From positions 4,205,501-4,269,500 of the forward strand of contig NZ_JAYESJ010000001.1 in assembly GCF_034720595.1 (NCBI RefSeq): a stretch of 64,000 bases of DNA. Reading direction: 5' to 3'. Each line of letters begins with the position of its first letter. Position 1 is the stretch's first letter. The notes beneath the pieces are model-generated. The model had not been told where the DNA came from and ran no database searches. It worked only from the letters and a program-made list of their open reading frames with translations. Source of the DNA: Rhizobium sp. CC-YZS058. Its GTDB lineage: Bacteria > Pseudomonadota > Alphaproteobacteria > Rhizobiales > Rhizobiaceae. The position numbers were made by a program, and so were the translations under genes. Positions 53,817 to 63,078 of the stretch are shown piece by piece.

Positions 53817-55652
53817 ATGACGGATACGATTCGACTTACGGCGGCGCAGGCGATGTTCCGCTGGCTCTCGGTCCAGATGACCGAGGAGGGAGACCGCTTC
53901 ATCGAGGGCGTCTGGGCGATCTTCGGCCATGGCAACGTCGCCGGCATCGGCGAGGCGTTGAAGGGGATCGGCGACAAGCTCCCGACCTGGCGTGGCCAGA
54001 ACGAGCAGACCATGGCCCACGCTGCGATCGCCTATGCAAAGACGAAGCGCCGGCGGAAGGCCATGGCCGTCACGTCCTCGATCGGCCCCGGTGCCACGAA
54101 CATGGTCACCGCGGCGGCGCTTGCCCATGTCAACCGCCTACCGGTGCTGTTCATCCCCGGTGACGTCTTCGCCAACCGTCGCCCCGACCCTGTGCTGCAG
54201 CAGATCGAGGACTTCGACGACGGTACGATGACCGTCACCGACTGCTTCCGCCCGGTCAGCCGCTACTTCGACCGGATCAGCCGGCCGGAACAGATCATGA
54301 CCGCGCTGCCGCGCGCGCTGCAGGTGATGACGGATCCCGCAAACTGCGGTCCCGTGACGCTCGCCTTCTGCCAGGACGTGCAGGCCGAGGCTTACGACTA
54401 TCCCAAAGCCTTCTTCACCCCGAAGACCTGGCGCATCCGCCGTCCGGAGCCCGATCCGCGTGAGGTGGACGACGTGGTCGCAGCGCTGAAGGCTTCTACG
54501 AAGCCTATCATCGTTGCCGGCGGCGGCGTGCTCTATTCGGGTGCGGACGCCGACCTCCTCACGTTCGCCAAGACCCACAATATCCCGATCGTCGAGACGC
54601 AGGCCGGCAAGGGTGCGATCGACTGGCAGGAGCGGCTGAACTTCGGCTCGCCCGGCGTGACAGGAACCGATTGTGGCAACAAGATCGCAGCCGAAGCTGA
54701 CCTGATCCTCGGCGTGGGTACCCGCTTCCAGGACTTCACCACCGGAAGCTGGACCGCCTTCGGCAATCCCGACCGCAAGCTCGTCTCGGTCAACCTTACG
54801 GGCTACGACGCCGCCAAACACGGCGCGGTTCCGCTCGTCGCCGACGCCAAGGTCGCCCTGGCGCGCCTGACCCAAGGACTTCAGGGACATCGCTTCGCCG
54901 ATCCGGATTACGCTGCGCGCGATGCGTGGTTCGAGGCGGCGGATGCCGCAACCGCAGCGCCGTCCGTATCGCAGCCGAACTTCCTGCCCTCCGACGCTCA
55001 GGTGATCGGCTCCGTGCAGAGGGTCGCCGAAAAGAATACGGTCGCGATGTGCGCGGCCGGCACCATGCCGGGCGCACTGCAGATCCTGTGGCGCGCGGCG
55101 TCGGGCGGCTACCACATGGAATATGGCTATTCCTGCATGGGCTACGAAGTGGCCGGTGCCTTCGGCATCAAGCTCGCCGCGCCCGAGAAGGACGTCATCT
55201 GCTTCGTCGGCGACGGCAGCTACATGATGGCCAATTCCGAGCTCGCCACTGCCGTGATGATGCGCGTGCCCTTCACGATCGTGCTGACCGACAATCGCGG
55301 CTATGGCTGCATCAATCGGCTGCAGCAGGAATGCGGCGGGGCTGAGTTCAACAACATGTACAAGGACTGCAACATCGAGGTGCAGCCGGAGATCGACTTC
55401 GTCACCCATGCGACCTCGATGGGCGCGCACGCGCTGAAGGTGCCAGATCTCGCGGGTCTCGAAGCGGAGATCGTAAGCGCGCGCAGCCGGAGCATCCCGA
55501 CCGTTATCGTGATCGACACCGAGGCCGAGACAGGCCCCGGCATCGGCGGCGGCTGGTGGGATGTGGCGGTGCCCGCCGTCGGCGAGACAGAGACCCTGCG
55601 CAAGGCACGCGCCTATTACGAAGACAACCTGGCACGCCAGCGCCTCAACTGA
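53817..55652 (+). CDS. iolD: 3D-(3,5/4)-trihydroxycyclohexane-1,2-dione hydrolase
   Basis: This 611-residue thiamine-diphosphate enzyme opens the inositol-derived ring to give 5-deoxy-glucuronate. It has the pyrimidine-domain Glu in GQNEQTMAHAA (about residue 61), the central domain with AGGGVLYSGAD, and the diphosphate motif GDGSYMMANSELATAVM ending in DN (about 470-500). The start ATG 53817 comes 1 nt after the iolC stop, so the genes are coupled. Length matches family members. Confidence 0.95.
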   Translation: MTDTIRLTAAQAMFRWLSVQMTEEGDRFIEGVWAIFGHGNVAGIGEALKGIGDKLPTWRGQNEQTMAHAAIAYAKTKRRRKAMAVTSSIGPGATNMVTAAALAHVNRLPVLFIPGDVFANRRPDPVLQQIEDFDDGTMTVTDCFRPVSRYFDRISRPEQIMTALPRALQVMTDPANCGPVTLAFCQDVQAEAYDYPKAFFTPKTWRIRRPEPDPREVDDVVAALKASTKPIIVAGGGVLYSGADADLLTFAKTHNIPIVETQAGKGAIDWQERLNFGSPGVTGTDCGNKIAAEADLILGVGTRFQDFTTGSWTAFGNPDRKLVSVNLTGYDAAKHGAVPLVADAKVALARLTQGLQGHRFADPDYAARDAWFEAADAATAAPSVSQPNFLPSDAQVIGSVQRVAEKNTVAMCAAGTMPGALQILWRAASGGYHMEYGYSCMGYEVAGAFGIKLAAPEKDVICFVGDGSYMMANSELATAVMMRVPFTIVLTDNRGYGCINRLQQECGGAEFNNMYKDCNIEVQPEIDFVTHATSMGAHALKVPDLAGLEAEIVSARSRSIPTVIVIDTEAETGPGIGGGWWDVAVPAVGETETLRKARAYYEDNLARQRLN

Positions 55653-55682
55653 ATTGTGAGACATAACGTCAAGGACGCACAC

Positions 55683-56594
55683 ATGATTCTCTACGGAACC
55701 AACCCCATCGCTTGGTCCAACGACGACGATCAGACGATCGGCGCTCATCTTTCCCTCGACGACTGCCTTTCGGACTGCCGTAGAATCGGCTTCGACGGCA
55801 TCGAGAAGGGCCACAAGATGCCGAATGAAGGAACTGCCCTGAAGGCTGCGCTCGGTGCATACGGTCTGCGCTTCGTCGGCGGCTGGCACTCGACCAACCT
55901 GCTCGTCAACGACCTGGAAACCGAGATTGCGGCCCTGCAAAGTTTTATCGAGATGACGAAGGCGGCCGGGGGCGATCATATCAATGCCTGCGAATGCTCG
56001 AACACGGTGCATGGGAGTGACGGAACGCCGGTCAACGACCGGCCTATCCTGACCGACGACCAGTGGACGCGCTTTTCTGAGGGATACGAGGTGCTGTCGC
56101 GCCACGCCGCGAGCCAGAACGTGCGGATGGGTTACCACCACCATATGGGAACGATCATCGAGAGCGCCGAAGACATAGAGCGGTTCATGGCCATGGCCGG
56201 CCCCCATACCCGGCTGCTCCTCGATACTGGCCATTGCACCTTCGGCGGTGCCGATCCGGCCGAGGTGGCGCGGCGATACATGGATCGGGTCTCGCATATC
56301 CACGCCAAGAACATCCGACCGGACATCATGCGGCAGGTGAGGGAGGAGAACCTTTCCTTCCTTGAGGGCGTCCGTCGTGGTGTCTTCACCGTACCCGGCG
56401 ATCCGGAGGGCTGCGTCCAGTTCACACCCGTACTGAAGATCGCCGCTGACCACGGGTATTCCGGTTGGCTGGTGATCGAGGCCGAGCAGGACAGCGCTGT
56501 CCGGGAACCCTTCCACTATCAGGACATGGGCCTCAAGGCCCTCAAGGCGATCTCGCGCGATGTCGGGCTGGACAAGTCCGCCGGCGCGGAGTGA
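55683..56594 (+). CDS. iolE: Inosose dehydratase (2-keto-myo-inositol dehydratase)
   Basis: This 303-residue TIM-barrel enzyme removes water from scyllo-inosose to give the dione that IolD hydrolyses. It starts with [16 protein letters not shown], a family-typical opening, and has GYHHHMGT (about residue 150), LLDTGHCTF (about 180), [10 protein letters not shown] (about 207) and VIEAEQD near the end, all metal-binding positions. I chose 55683 with AAGGA upstream. It is 30 nt after iolD. A second TIM-barrel relative is at 61017. Confidence 0.93.
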   Translation: MILYGTNPIAWSNDDDQTIGAHLSLDDCLSDCRRIGFDGIEKGHKMPNEGTALKAALGAYGLRFVGGWHSTNLLVNDLETEIAALQSFIEMTKAAGGDHINACECSNTVHGSDGTPVNDRPILTDDQWTRFSEGYEVLSRHAASQNVRMGYHHHMGTIIESAEDIERFMAMAGPHTRLLLDTGHCTFGGADPAEVARRYMDRVSHIHAKNIRPDIMRQVREENLSFLEGVRRGVFTVPGDPEGCVQFTPVLKIAADHGYSGWLVIEAEQDSAVREPFHYQDMGLKALKAISRDVGLDKSAGAE

Positions 56595-56603
56595 GGTGAG
56601 AGC

Positions 56604-57413
56604 ATGGGCAGTCTCCGCCGTCGTCCTTTCGGCTCGCATGGCAAGGTCCATGAGATCACCCCACAATCGGCGGGCTGGCGCTATGTCGGCTTCAGCCTCT
56701 ACCGCCTACGTCCCGGCGAGGCGATTTCCGAGACGACAGGGGACATGGAGGCCATTCTTGTCATGGTGGAGGGCAAGGCGCGCTTCACCGCGGCCGGCTC
56801 TGAGTGGGGCGAACTCGGTGAGAGGATGAGCGTCTTCGAGCGGACGCCGCCGCACTGCTTGTACGTGCCGAACGGCGAAAGCTGGGAGGCGACAGCCACG
56901 ACCCACTGCGCCATCGCCGTTTGCCTCGCGCCGGGGCGAAGCGGCCATGGAGCCCGGCGGATCGGCCCGGATGGCATCGTGCTCACGCCGCGCGGTACTG
57001 GCGCGAACGAGCGCTTCATCAACAACATCGCCATGGAAGGCAATGATTTCTGCGACAGCTTGCTGGTCACCGAGGTCTTCACGCCCGCCGGCAACTGGTC
57101 GTCCTATCCGAGCCATCGCCATGACGAAGACGACGACCCGCGCATCACCTATCTGGAGGAGACATATTACCACCGGATCGACCCAGAGGACGGCTTTGCG
57201 CTTCAGCGTGTGTACACTGATGACGGGTCGCTCGACGAGACCATCGCGGTGAAGGACCACGACGTCGTGCTCGTGCCGCGCGGCCATCACCCTTGCGGTG
57301 CGCCATACGGTTTCGACCTCTATTACCTGAACGTCATGGCCGGGCCACTGCGAAAGTGGCGCTTCGTCCCTGATCCCGCCGTCCAGTTCATCCTCGATCG
57401 CGACCATAAATGA
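56604..57413 (+). CDS. iolB: 5-deoxy-glucuronate isomerase
   Basis: This 269-residue double-cupin (IolB/KduI family) converts 5-deoxy-glucuronate to 2-deoxy-5-keto-gluconate. Two cupin barrels are visible; the second has the metal ligands in YPSHRHDEDDDPRITYLEE (about residues 168-186) and HHPCGAPYGFDLYYLN near the C-terminus. It is 9 nt after iolE and has GAGGTGAG upstream. Confidence 0.95.
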   Translation: MGSLRRRPFGSHGKVHEITPQSAGWRYVGFSLYRLRPGEAISETTGDMEAILVMVEGKARFTAAGSEWGELGERMSVFERTPPHCLYVPNGESWEATATTHCAIAVCLAPGRSGHGARRIGPDGIVLTPRGTGANERFINNIAMEGNDFCDSLLVTEVFTPAGNWSSYPSHRHDEDDDPRITYLEETYYHRIDPEDGFALQRVYTDDGSLDETIAVKDHDVVLVPRGHHPCGAPYGFDLYYLNVMAGPLRKWRFVPDPAVQFILDRDHK

Positions 57414-57455
57414 TCGCGGGCATCGATTCCGGCTCCCCGACCAAAGGACAGCACA

Positions 57456-57848
57456 GTGCCGCTTATCAAGCTTCACATATACAGGGGTAGTCGAACCGCG
57501 GATGAGGTGGACAGGCTGCTCGATACGGTCCATGCGGCCATGCTCCACGCCTTTCGCGTCCCCGAGCGCGATCGTTACCAGATCCTCTTCGAACATGAGG
57601 ACACGCATCTCATTGCGCAGGACACCGGACTGGGCTTCGCGCGCAGCGGTCGGTTCGTGATGATCGAAGTCATATCGAGGCCGCGCAGCAGAACCGACAA
57701 GCTCGCCTTCTACCAGGGCCTTGCGGAGCGGCTCTACGCCGACTGCGGTGTGGAGTCGTCCGACGTCATGGTGTCGATCGTGGAAAACCGCGACGAGGAT
57801 TGGTCCTTTGGCGCAGGCGAGGCGCAGTTCGTCACGGGCGTACTATGA
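57456..57848 (+). CDS. Tautomerase-family protein (4-oxalocrotonate tautomerase-like)
   Basis: This 130-residue protein starts MPLIKLHIYRGSRTADEV: Pro2 is the catalytic base after Met removal. It continues with SRPRSRTDKLAFYQGLAERL and ends in VENRDEDWSFGAGEAQFVTG, as in the longer tautomerase family. GTG 57456 has AAGGA upstream. It sits in the iol operon between iolB and the RpiR regulator and overlaps the latter by 4 nt, so it is cotranscribed. It may assist keto-enol or decarboxylation chemistry on an intermediate; this is inference. Confidence 0.85.
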   Translation: MPLIKLHIYRGSRTADEVDRLLDTVHAAMLHAFRVPERDRYQILFEHEDTHLIAQDTGLGFARSGRFVMIEVISRPRSRTDKLAFYQGLAERLYADCGVESSDVMVSIVENRDEDWSFGAGEAQFVTGVL

Positions 57849-58732
57849 GGAAAACGACCAACGAACGGCGGGGGGCGGGGCAGACGGCTGTTGGCAAGGT
57901 GCATGGGGCAGCCGGCACGGTCACGCCACCTGCGACCTTCGAGGAGCTTCGCCTGGCAATCAACCTCCGGCATTCGCAGCTTCCCAAGCGCCTCGCCAGC
58001 GCCGCGCGTCTGGTGGTTGACAGGCCGGATCAGGTCGCGCTTGGCTCCGTCGCCTCGATCGCCATGGCGGCTGAAGTCGCGCCCTCGACGCTGATCCGCC
58101 TGGCGCAGCTCCTCGGCTTCGACGGTTTCAGTGCCATGCAGGACATTGTCCGCGACGCCGTGCGCGGGCGCTATGCGCTGCGCCTTTCGGATAGCCCGTC
58201 GGACGAAGGAACGCAGTCAGGCCGTCAGCGGCGCGAGCTCCATGAAACGATAGCCGCCGGTCACCTTGCTCTCGACACTCTGGTCGAGGGGAAAAGTCCG
58301 GAGGGCATCGAGACCGCCGCCGACATCCTTTCGGTTGCCAGATGTGTGTTTGTCCTGACCGGCAACCAAACCCTGCCGCTCGCCGCCCATCTCCACAATT
58401 GCTTCACGGGGCTCGGCATGCATTCGGTTATCCTTGAGGAGGGGCGGAATCGCGATCTTTTCTGCTTCGCGACGCTGGACGACGCCTGCGTGGTCATCGA
58501 CCGCGCCGCTGCGCCGCATGTCGCTGACGCAGCGGCACTGCTGGCAGAGCGAGGCCTCCCGTTGATTCTGATCTCCGATTCCGACGTCTCACCTCTTTCG
58601 TCACACGCTACTGCTAGCTTCCGGGCAATGGAGGAGACCGAGCAAGGACTCTTGCGTATCACGGCCGGTATAGCGCTTGGTGAGGCGCTCGCGCTGGCCG
58701 CCTCCCGTATCGTGAATTCGAGGTCATCCTGA
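57845..58732 (+). CDS. iolR: RpiR/MurR-family regulator, likely inositol repressor
   Basis: This 295-residue regulator has an RpiR HTH domain (about 45-120; VASIAMAAEVAPSTLIRLAQ is the recognition region) and a C-terminal SIS domain (about 140-290) that should bind a sugar-phosphate inducer. In Sinorhizobium meliloti the inositol genes are repressed by an RpiR-type IolR, which supports this assignment. It overlaps the tautomerase stop by ATGA, and is the last gene of the operon, unlike the S. meliloti order in which the regulator comes first. The SIS motif seen (VLTGNQTLPLAAHL) lacks the usual GxGxS phosphate loop. Confidence 0.85.
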   Translation: MRKTTNERRGAGQTAVGKVHGAAGTVTPPATFEELRLAINLRHSQLPKRLASAARLVVDRPDQVALGSVASIAMAAEVAPSTLIRLAQLLGFDGFSAMQDIVRDAVRGRYALRLSDSPSDEGTQSGRQRRELHETIAAGHLALDTLVEGKSPEGIETAADILSVARCVFVLTGNQTLPLAAHLHNCFTGLGMHSVILEEGRNRDLFCFATLDDACVVIDRAAAPHVADAAALLAERGLPLILISDSDVSPLSSHATASFRAMEETEQGLLRITAGIALGEALALAASRIVNSRSS

Positions 58733-58745
58733 CCGGTCTTCTCAG

Positions 58746-59795
58746 TCATCGTTCGATGAGGCCCGCTTTTTCGAAGTCGAGCTTCAGCGCGCTGCGGATC
58801 CCGTCTAGAAGCTCCATCGTATCGAGCGACGCCTGCGGCAGACGGCAGGTGGTCTCATGTAGGCCGCCGGCGATAGAGCGTGCGACCTCGGCGGCCTCGA
58901 AGCAGAGACCCTCGAAATGCGCCCCCCGCGCCTCCTCGTAACGCAGTCGGAGGTCGCCCTCGCGCGACCAGACTTCGAAACCGCCAGGGAGGTGGAACTC
59001 CGTATTGAAACGGATCGAGCCTCGCGTGCCGATGATAGCGGCATTCGCCGGTGTGAAGCCATAGAGCGAGGTCGACAGTGTTCCCATAGCACCCCGCTCG
59101 TTCGATAGAACGACTGAAAGCTGCCCGTTCACTCCGCTCGGATCCGGTTCCGCCAGGCCGACGATCGTCCTCGGCTTGCCAAGAAGCCAGACGAGTAGTG
59201 AGGCGGGGTAGGTTCCGAGATCCAGCAGCGGGCCGCCTGCAAGCGATTGGTCAAAGATCCGGTGTCCGCGAGGCAGGTACTCGCCGTACTCGGTGAAGAC
59301 GGAAAGCACGTCGCCGATGACGCCTTCCTCGAGGATCTGGCGGAAGACATCGAACTTGGGTAGGAAATATGTCCATAATGCCTCCGCGAAGAAGACCCGT
59401 TTGGCCCGCGCGGCGCGCACCATCGCTTCGGCCTGGGCGCGGTTGAGCGCTACTGGCTTTTCCACCAGCACATGCTTGCCGGCCGCGATCGCCATCAGGG
59501 CGTGATCGTGGTGGAGATTGTGGGGCGTCGCGACATAGATCACGTCGATGTCTTCAGCCTCGACCAGCGCCTGATAGCTGCCGAAGGCCTTGGGAACGCC
59601 AAGGCGAGCGGCGAAGGCATCCGCTGCCTCCTGACTGCGCGACCCCACGGCAGTGATCTGCTGACGCGTGTGGGCCTTGACCGACCGGGTGAACTGTTCG
59701 GCGATCCAGCCGGAGCCGAGGACGCCCCAGCGTAGAATTGGAGCATCCATGGCATCGGGCGTACGGGCTGAGGGCAGATGGGTAGGGAAGGGCAT
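58746..59795 (-). CDS. Gfo/Idh/MocA oxidoreductase (dihydrodiol-dehydrogenase-like)
   Basis: This 349-residue NAD(P)-dependent oxidoreductase has the Rossmann motif GVLGSGWIAEQF, EKPVALN (about 110) and ALWTYFLPKF, followed by a C-terminal sugar-binding domain; this layout matches trans-dihydrodiol dehydrogenase-like members. The start at 59795 has a perfect AAAGGAGG site; MDAPILRWG 45 nt later is a weaker option. It is the last gene of a four-gene minus-strand operon. Substrate is probably an inositol-like or sugar compound, unknown in detail. Confidence 0.87.
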   Translation of the reverse strand: MPFPTHLPSARTPDAMDAPILRWGVLGSGWIAEQFTRSVKAHTRQQITAVGSRSQEAADAFAARLGVPKAFGSYQALVEAEDIDVIYVATPHNLHHDHALMAIAAGKHVLVEKPVALNRAQAEAMVRAARAKRVFFAEALWTYFLPKFDVFRQILEEGVIGDVLSVFTEYGEYLPRGHRIFDQSLAGGPLLDLGTYPASLLVWLLGKPRTIVGLAEPDPSGVNGQLSVVLSNERGAMGTLSTSLYGFTPANAAIIGTRGSIRFNTEFHLPGGFEVWSREGDLRLRYEEARGAHFEGLCFEAAEVARSIAGGLHETTCRLPQASLDTMELLDGIRSALKLDFEKAGLIER

Positions 59796-59822
59796 GCGGC
59801 CTCCTTTCGATGCCTTGCTTGG

Positions 59823-60995
59823 CTACGGCGCGACCGTCTGCCAGCTTTCGGTTTCAACAGAGCGTTCCATCGCATCGATGATCCGTTCGTTGGCAAGACC
59901 GAATGCGAAATTCGGGTAACAGTCAGTCCCGTTCACGATGCCCTCGATCAGGTCACGTACCTCGATGACCTTCACATCGAAATAGCCAAGCCCGCCGCCC
60001 GCGAAGTCGAAGCCGAAGAACGCGGAAAACTGTGGAACCTGGCTGCCGGCGTAGATGGTCTTGAATCCCCGGTCGGGCTTGGGATCACTGAAGCGCGAGA
60101 TCTTCAGCTCGTTGAAGCGCTCGCCATCCATGATGATCGTGCCTTCGGTTCCGGACACTTCCCAATAGATGCCGAAAACCTTCCCGGCGGAGACCCGCGA
60201 AGCCTCGATCGTGCCGCCCGCGCCGCTCTTGAACCGGATCAAGGTCTGGATCTGGTCCTCGTTTTCGACCATGGCGCGCGGAGCGTTCTCGCCTGCCGAG
60301 GCACCGTAGCCCGAGCCGCCATCCGGCACGGGGCGGGTCGGAAAGAAAAGTTGCGTCTGTGCGACGACCTTGTCGATGTCCCCCATGAGATACTGTGCGA
60401 CTGAGATCACATGGCTGCCGAGATCGCCGAGCGCACCCGACCCGGCTTCCTTGCGCGTGCATCTCCAGGAGAAAGGCAGGTCCGGATCGTTGAAGAAGCC
60501 TTGGTCGAACCAACCGCGGAAGCGCATCGGCGTCCCGATCTCGCCGCGTTCGACGAGGATCTTGGCGAGCATCGCGGCTGGCGTCTTGATGTTGTTGAAG
60601 GCCACCATCGTCTTCACGCCCCGACGCCGGGCGGCCTCCGCCATCTCCTCCGCCTGCTCCAGCGTGACGGAAAGCGGCTTCTCGCAGTAGACGTGCTTGC
60701 CGGCCGCGATCGCCGCCAGCGCCATCTCGTGATGGAGCGCGTTCGGCGATGTGATGTCGACGACATCGACTTCGGGATCTGTGACGAGATCGCGCCAGTT
60801 CCCGGTGCTACGGGCGAAGCCATACCGTGCGGCGGCGCGCGCCGCGAGTGCCTCGTTGGCATCGGCCAGTACGGCAAGACGCGGAACGGCCGGCAGGTCA
60901 CTGTAGAGCATGGCCGCGCGACGATAGGCGTCAGCATGGGCCTGACCCATGAAGCCGGAGCCGATCAGGCCGATATTGAGGGTTTTTCCGCTCAT
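59823..60995 (-). CDS. Gfo/Idh/MocA oxidoreductase (levoglucosan-dehydrogenase-like)
   Basis: This 390-residue dehydrogenase has IGLIGSGFMGQAHADAY, EKPLSVT (about 107) and GSGALGDLGSHVISVAQYL (about 185) with the catalytic Asp/His. A longer C-terminal domain and the GWFDQGFFNDP segment resemble, from memory, the levoglucosan dehydrogenase branch; other polyols are possible. It is third in the minus operon, 21 nt from the TIM-barrel gene and 27 nt from the next dehydrogenase gene. The start is ATG 60995 with AAGGAGGA. Confidence 0.85.
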   Translation of the reverse strand: MSGKTLNIGLIGSGFMGQAHADAYRRAAMLYSDLPAVPRLAVLADANEALAARAAARYGFARSTGNWRDLVTDPEVDVVDITSPNALHHEMALAAIAAGKHVYCEKPLSVTLEQAEEMAEAARRRGVKTMVAFNNIKTPAAMLAKILVERGEIGTPMRFRGWFDQGFFNDPDLPFSWRCTRKEAGSGALGDLGSHVISVAQYLMGDIDKVVAQTQLFFPTRPVPDGGSGYGASAGENAPRAMVENEDQIQTLIRFKSGAGGTIEASRVSAGKVFGIYWEVSGTEGTIIMDGERFNELKISRFSDPKPDRGFKTIYAGSQVPQFSAFFGFDFAGGGLGYFDVKVIEVRDLIEGIVNGTDCYPNFAFGLANERIIDAMERSVETESWQTVAP

Positions 60996-61016
60996 GACGA
61001 TGTCCTCCTTCCGGGT

Positions 61017-61934
61017 TCAGCCGGCAAATGTTTCCATGACGTGCCGGAAGGCACGCGTGACCGCCGGAAGCGGTGGGGCGATGGCCGGATCCTGCTCGGC
61101 TTCCACGACCAGCCAGCCGCGATAGTCGCGGCTGCGCACGAACCGAGCCAGAGGCCCGAATTCCACCATCCCGTCGCCAGGCACGGTGAAAAGCCCGCCG
61201 CGAACCGCCCCGTTGAAGCTCAGATCCAGTTCCCGTACTTTCTCGAGGATCGGCTTCCGCACGTCCTTGAGATGGATGTGGACGATCCGCCCGCCGAAGC
61301 GGTCGATCAGGCGCTGGTAATCGAAGCCGGCCGCTGCCGCGTGGCCGGTGTCCAGCAACAGGCCGACCTCCGGCCCCGCGCGATCGAAGAGTGCCGAGAT
61401 CTCGTCGAAAGTCTCGGCCACCATCATCAGGTGATGGTGATAGGCGAGCGTGAGCCCGTATTCGCCCGCCAGCCGGCGGGCGAACTCGCTCAACCGGCCG
61501 GCGTAGGCGTCAACTGCCGTTTGCGGCATGACCGTTCGTGTGGACATGGCGACGTCGAGTGGGGCATCTGATGCCATCATCGCGGTCTCGCCGTAGACCA
61601 TGACCCGCGCTCCCATGTCTCGGAGCAGCGCGGCATGCGCGGCGACCGCCGACATCTCGCTCTCTACTTCACCCTCGGCGAGTCGGCCGGAATGCCAGCC
61701 CGAGGCGAGCGCGAGGCCGCGGCCTTCGAGAAGAGGCGCGAGGACCGCCGCGCTGCGCGGCATCTTGCGGCCGAGTTCGACGCCCTGGTAATTCGCGGCC
61801 GCCGCCTCGTCGAGGCAGGTCTCGAGAGGGATGTCGGCTCCCAGATCCTCGAGCACGTCGTTCGCCCAGGAGAGCGGACTGACGGCGAGGCGTACCCCTT
61901 CAGGAAGGGCCACTGTGTTGGTGGTTCTCATCAT
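61017..61934 (-). CDS. Sugar phosphate isomerase/epimerase, IolE-like TIM barrel
   Basis: This 305-residue TIM barrel resembles inosose dehydratase: LAVSPLSWANDVLEDLG at the start, LAYHHHLMMV (about residue 165), LLDTGHAAAAG (about 195), VHIHLKDVRKP (about 220) and LVVEAEQDP near the C-terminus. It is a paralogue of iolE at 55683 with the same metal-site layout. It lies in an operon with dehydrogenases, so it may dehydrate or isomerise the keto product. The ATG at 61934 is preceded by a weak site (GGAGACAG). Confidence 0.87.
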   Translation of the reverse strand: MMRTTNTVALPEGVRLAVSPLSWANDVLEDLGADIPLETCLDEAAAANYQGVELGRKMPRSAAVLAPLLEGRGLALASGWHSGRLAEGEVESEMSAVAAHAALLRDMGARVMVYGETAMMASDAPLDVAMSTRTVMPQTAVDAYAGRLSEFARRLAGEYGLTLAYHHHLMMVAETFDEISALFDRAGPEVGLLLDTGHAAAAGFDYQRLIDRFGGRIVHIHLKDVRKPILEKVRELDLSFNGAVRGGLFTVPGDGMVEFGPLARFVRSRDYRGWLVVEAEQDPAIAPPLPAVTRAFRHVMETFAG

Positions 61935-61956
61935 CTGTCTCCGAAGGAAGGGGTCG

Positions 61957-62964
61957 TCAGGGACGCCAGTCCGCCCCGATGTTCACCGGCTGACCGGATT
62001 TCACTGACAGTAGCGCCGCCTCGGCGATACGCTGTGCCTCCAGCCCATCGCGGATGCCGGCCAGAGGGGGCGGCCCCCCGTTGAGGTGATCGATGAAACC
62101 GGCCATTTCCGCGCGGTACGCTGTCGAGAACCGTTCGATGAAATAGTTCATCGGGGGGGATGCGCGAAAGCCGGTCCCGTCGCCGATCGTTACCCCGCGC
62201 TGCGGCCGGTTCTCGACGTAGAGGACTTCCCTGCTGCACAGGGCCTCCAGCCGCTGGTCGTATCCGAAGGGTCCGCGGCGGCAGTTTACCATCTGTACGA
62301 AACGCCCGGACACCGAGATCAGCGTCACCATGGCCGTGTCGATATCGCCCGCCGCGCCGATCTCCGGATCGATCATGCAATCGCCCACCGCGTAGACAGT
62401 CGCGATCTCCTCGCCGAGGATGTAGCGGGCCATGTCGAAATCGTGGATCGCCTGGTCCCGGAACATGCCCCCGGAACGTTCGATGTAACTGCGCGGCGGG
62501 GGGGCGGGGTCGCGCGTATGCATGACGACGTGCTCGAGATCCCCGGCTTCCCCGCTGGCAATCCGCTCGCGCACGAATCGGAAGTCAGGGTCGTAGCGGC
62601 GCTGGAAAGCCAGCAGACATGGCACGCCTGACGCTTCGACGACTTTTGCTACCTTTTCCGTCGTATGGAAGTCGAGGGAGACGGGCTTCTCGCAGAAGAT
62701 GGCGAGGCCTGCCTTGGCCGCGGTCAGCAGGAGGTCGGCATGGGTATCGGTGGAACTCGCGATCACGACGCCGTCGATGCTTCCATCGGCGAATACGGCC
62801 TCCGTTGAAACGATCTGCGCGTCGAGAGCGCGCGCCAAGGTCGCGCGGGCGTCGCTCTCGACAGGATCGACGATGTAGCGGACGTTCACATCGGGCAATT
62901 CCGCGGCGTTGCGCGCGTGCACGCCGCCGATCCGGCCCGCGCCGAAAACAGCGAGATTCTTCAT
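61957..62964 (-). CDS. iolG: Inositol 2-dehydrogenase-like (Gfo/Idh/MocA family)
   Basis: This 335-residue enzyme starts MKNLAVFGAGRIGGVHARNA with EKPVSLDFHT (about 95), FQRRYDPDFRFVRERIASG and MFRDQAIHDFDMARYIL, the catalytic Asp/His region common to inositol dehydrogenases. This is a second inositol-dehydrogenase-like protein, besides 49901, but more divergent. I chose ATG 62964 with GGGGAGAA upstream. It is the first gene of the minus operon and divergent from a LacI gene, so the pair is likely co-regulated. It may prefer scyllo- or D-chiro-inositol. Confidence 0.85.
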   Translation of the reverse strand: MKNLAVFGAGRIGGVHARNAAELPDVNVRYIVDPVESDARATLARALDAQIVSTEAVFADGSIDGVVIASSTDTHADLLLTAAKAGLAIFCEKPVSLDFHTTEKVAKVVEASGVPCLLAFQRRYDPDFRFVRERIASGEAGDLEHVVMHTRDPAPPPRSYIERSGGMFRDQAIHDFDMARYILGEEIATVYAVGDCMIDPEIGAAGDIDTAMVTLISVSGRFVQMVNCRRGPFGYDQRLEALCSREVLYVENRPQRGVTIGDGTGFRASPPMNYFIERFSTAYRAEMAGFIDHLNGGPPPLAGIRDGLEAQRIAEAALLSVKSGQPVNIGADWRP

Positions 62965-63078
62965 CGTTCTCCCCGACCCTCCAACGACGTCGAAGCCGTT
63001 CATCAATTCAGTGATCATAGAAACTTGTTGACGAGGCAGAACGCCAATGTTGAAGACTTTTGCTCAAATGGAGGTGCC

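Noticed and set aside
51611..54013. Open frame of 800 codons on the minus strand opposite the TIM-barrel and iolC genes
   Set aside because: It is antisense to clearly recognisable IolC and has low-complexity, Arg/His-rich composition with no domain. Long antisense frames are common in GC-rich coding DNA.
54138..56666. Open frame of 842 codons on the minus strand opposite iolD and iolE
   Set aside because: The opposite strand encodes intact IolD and IolE with all motifs. The antisense peptide shows no family pattern.
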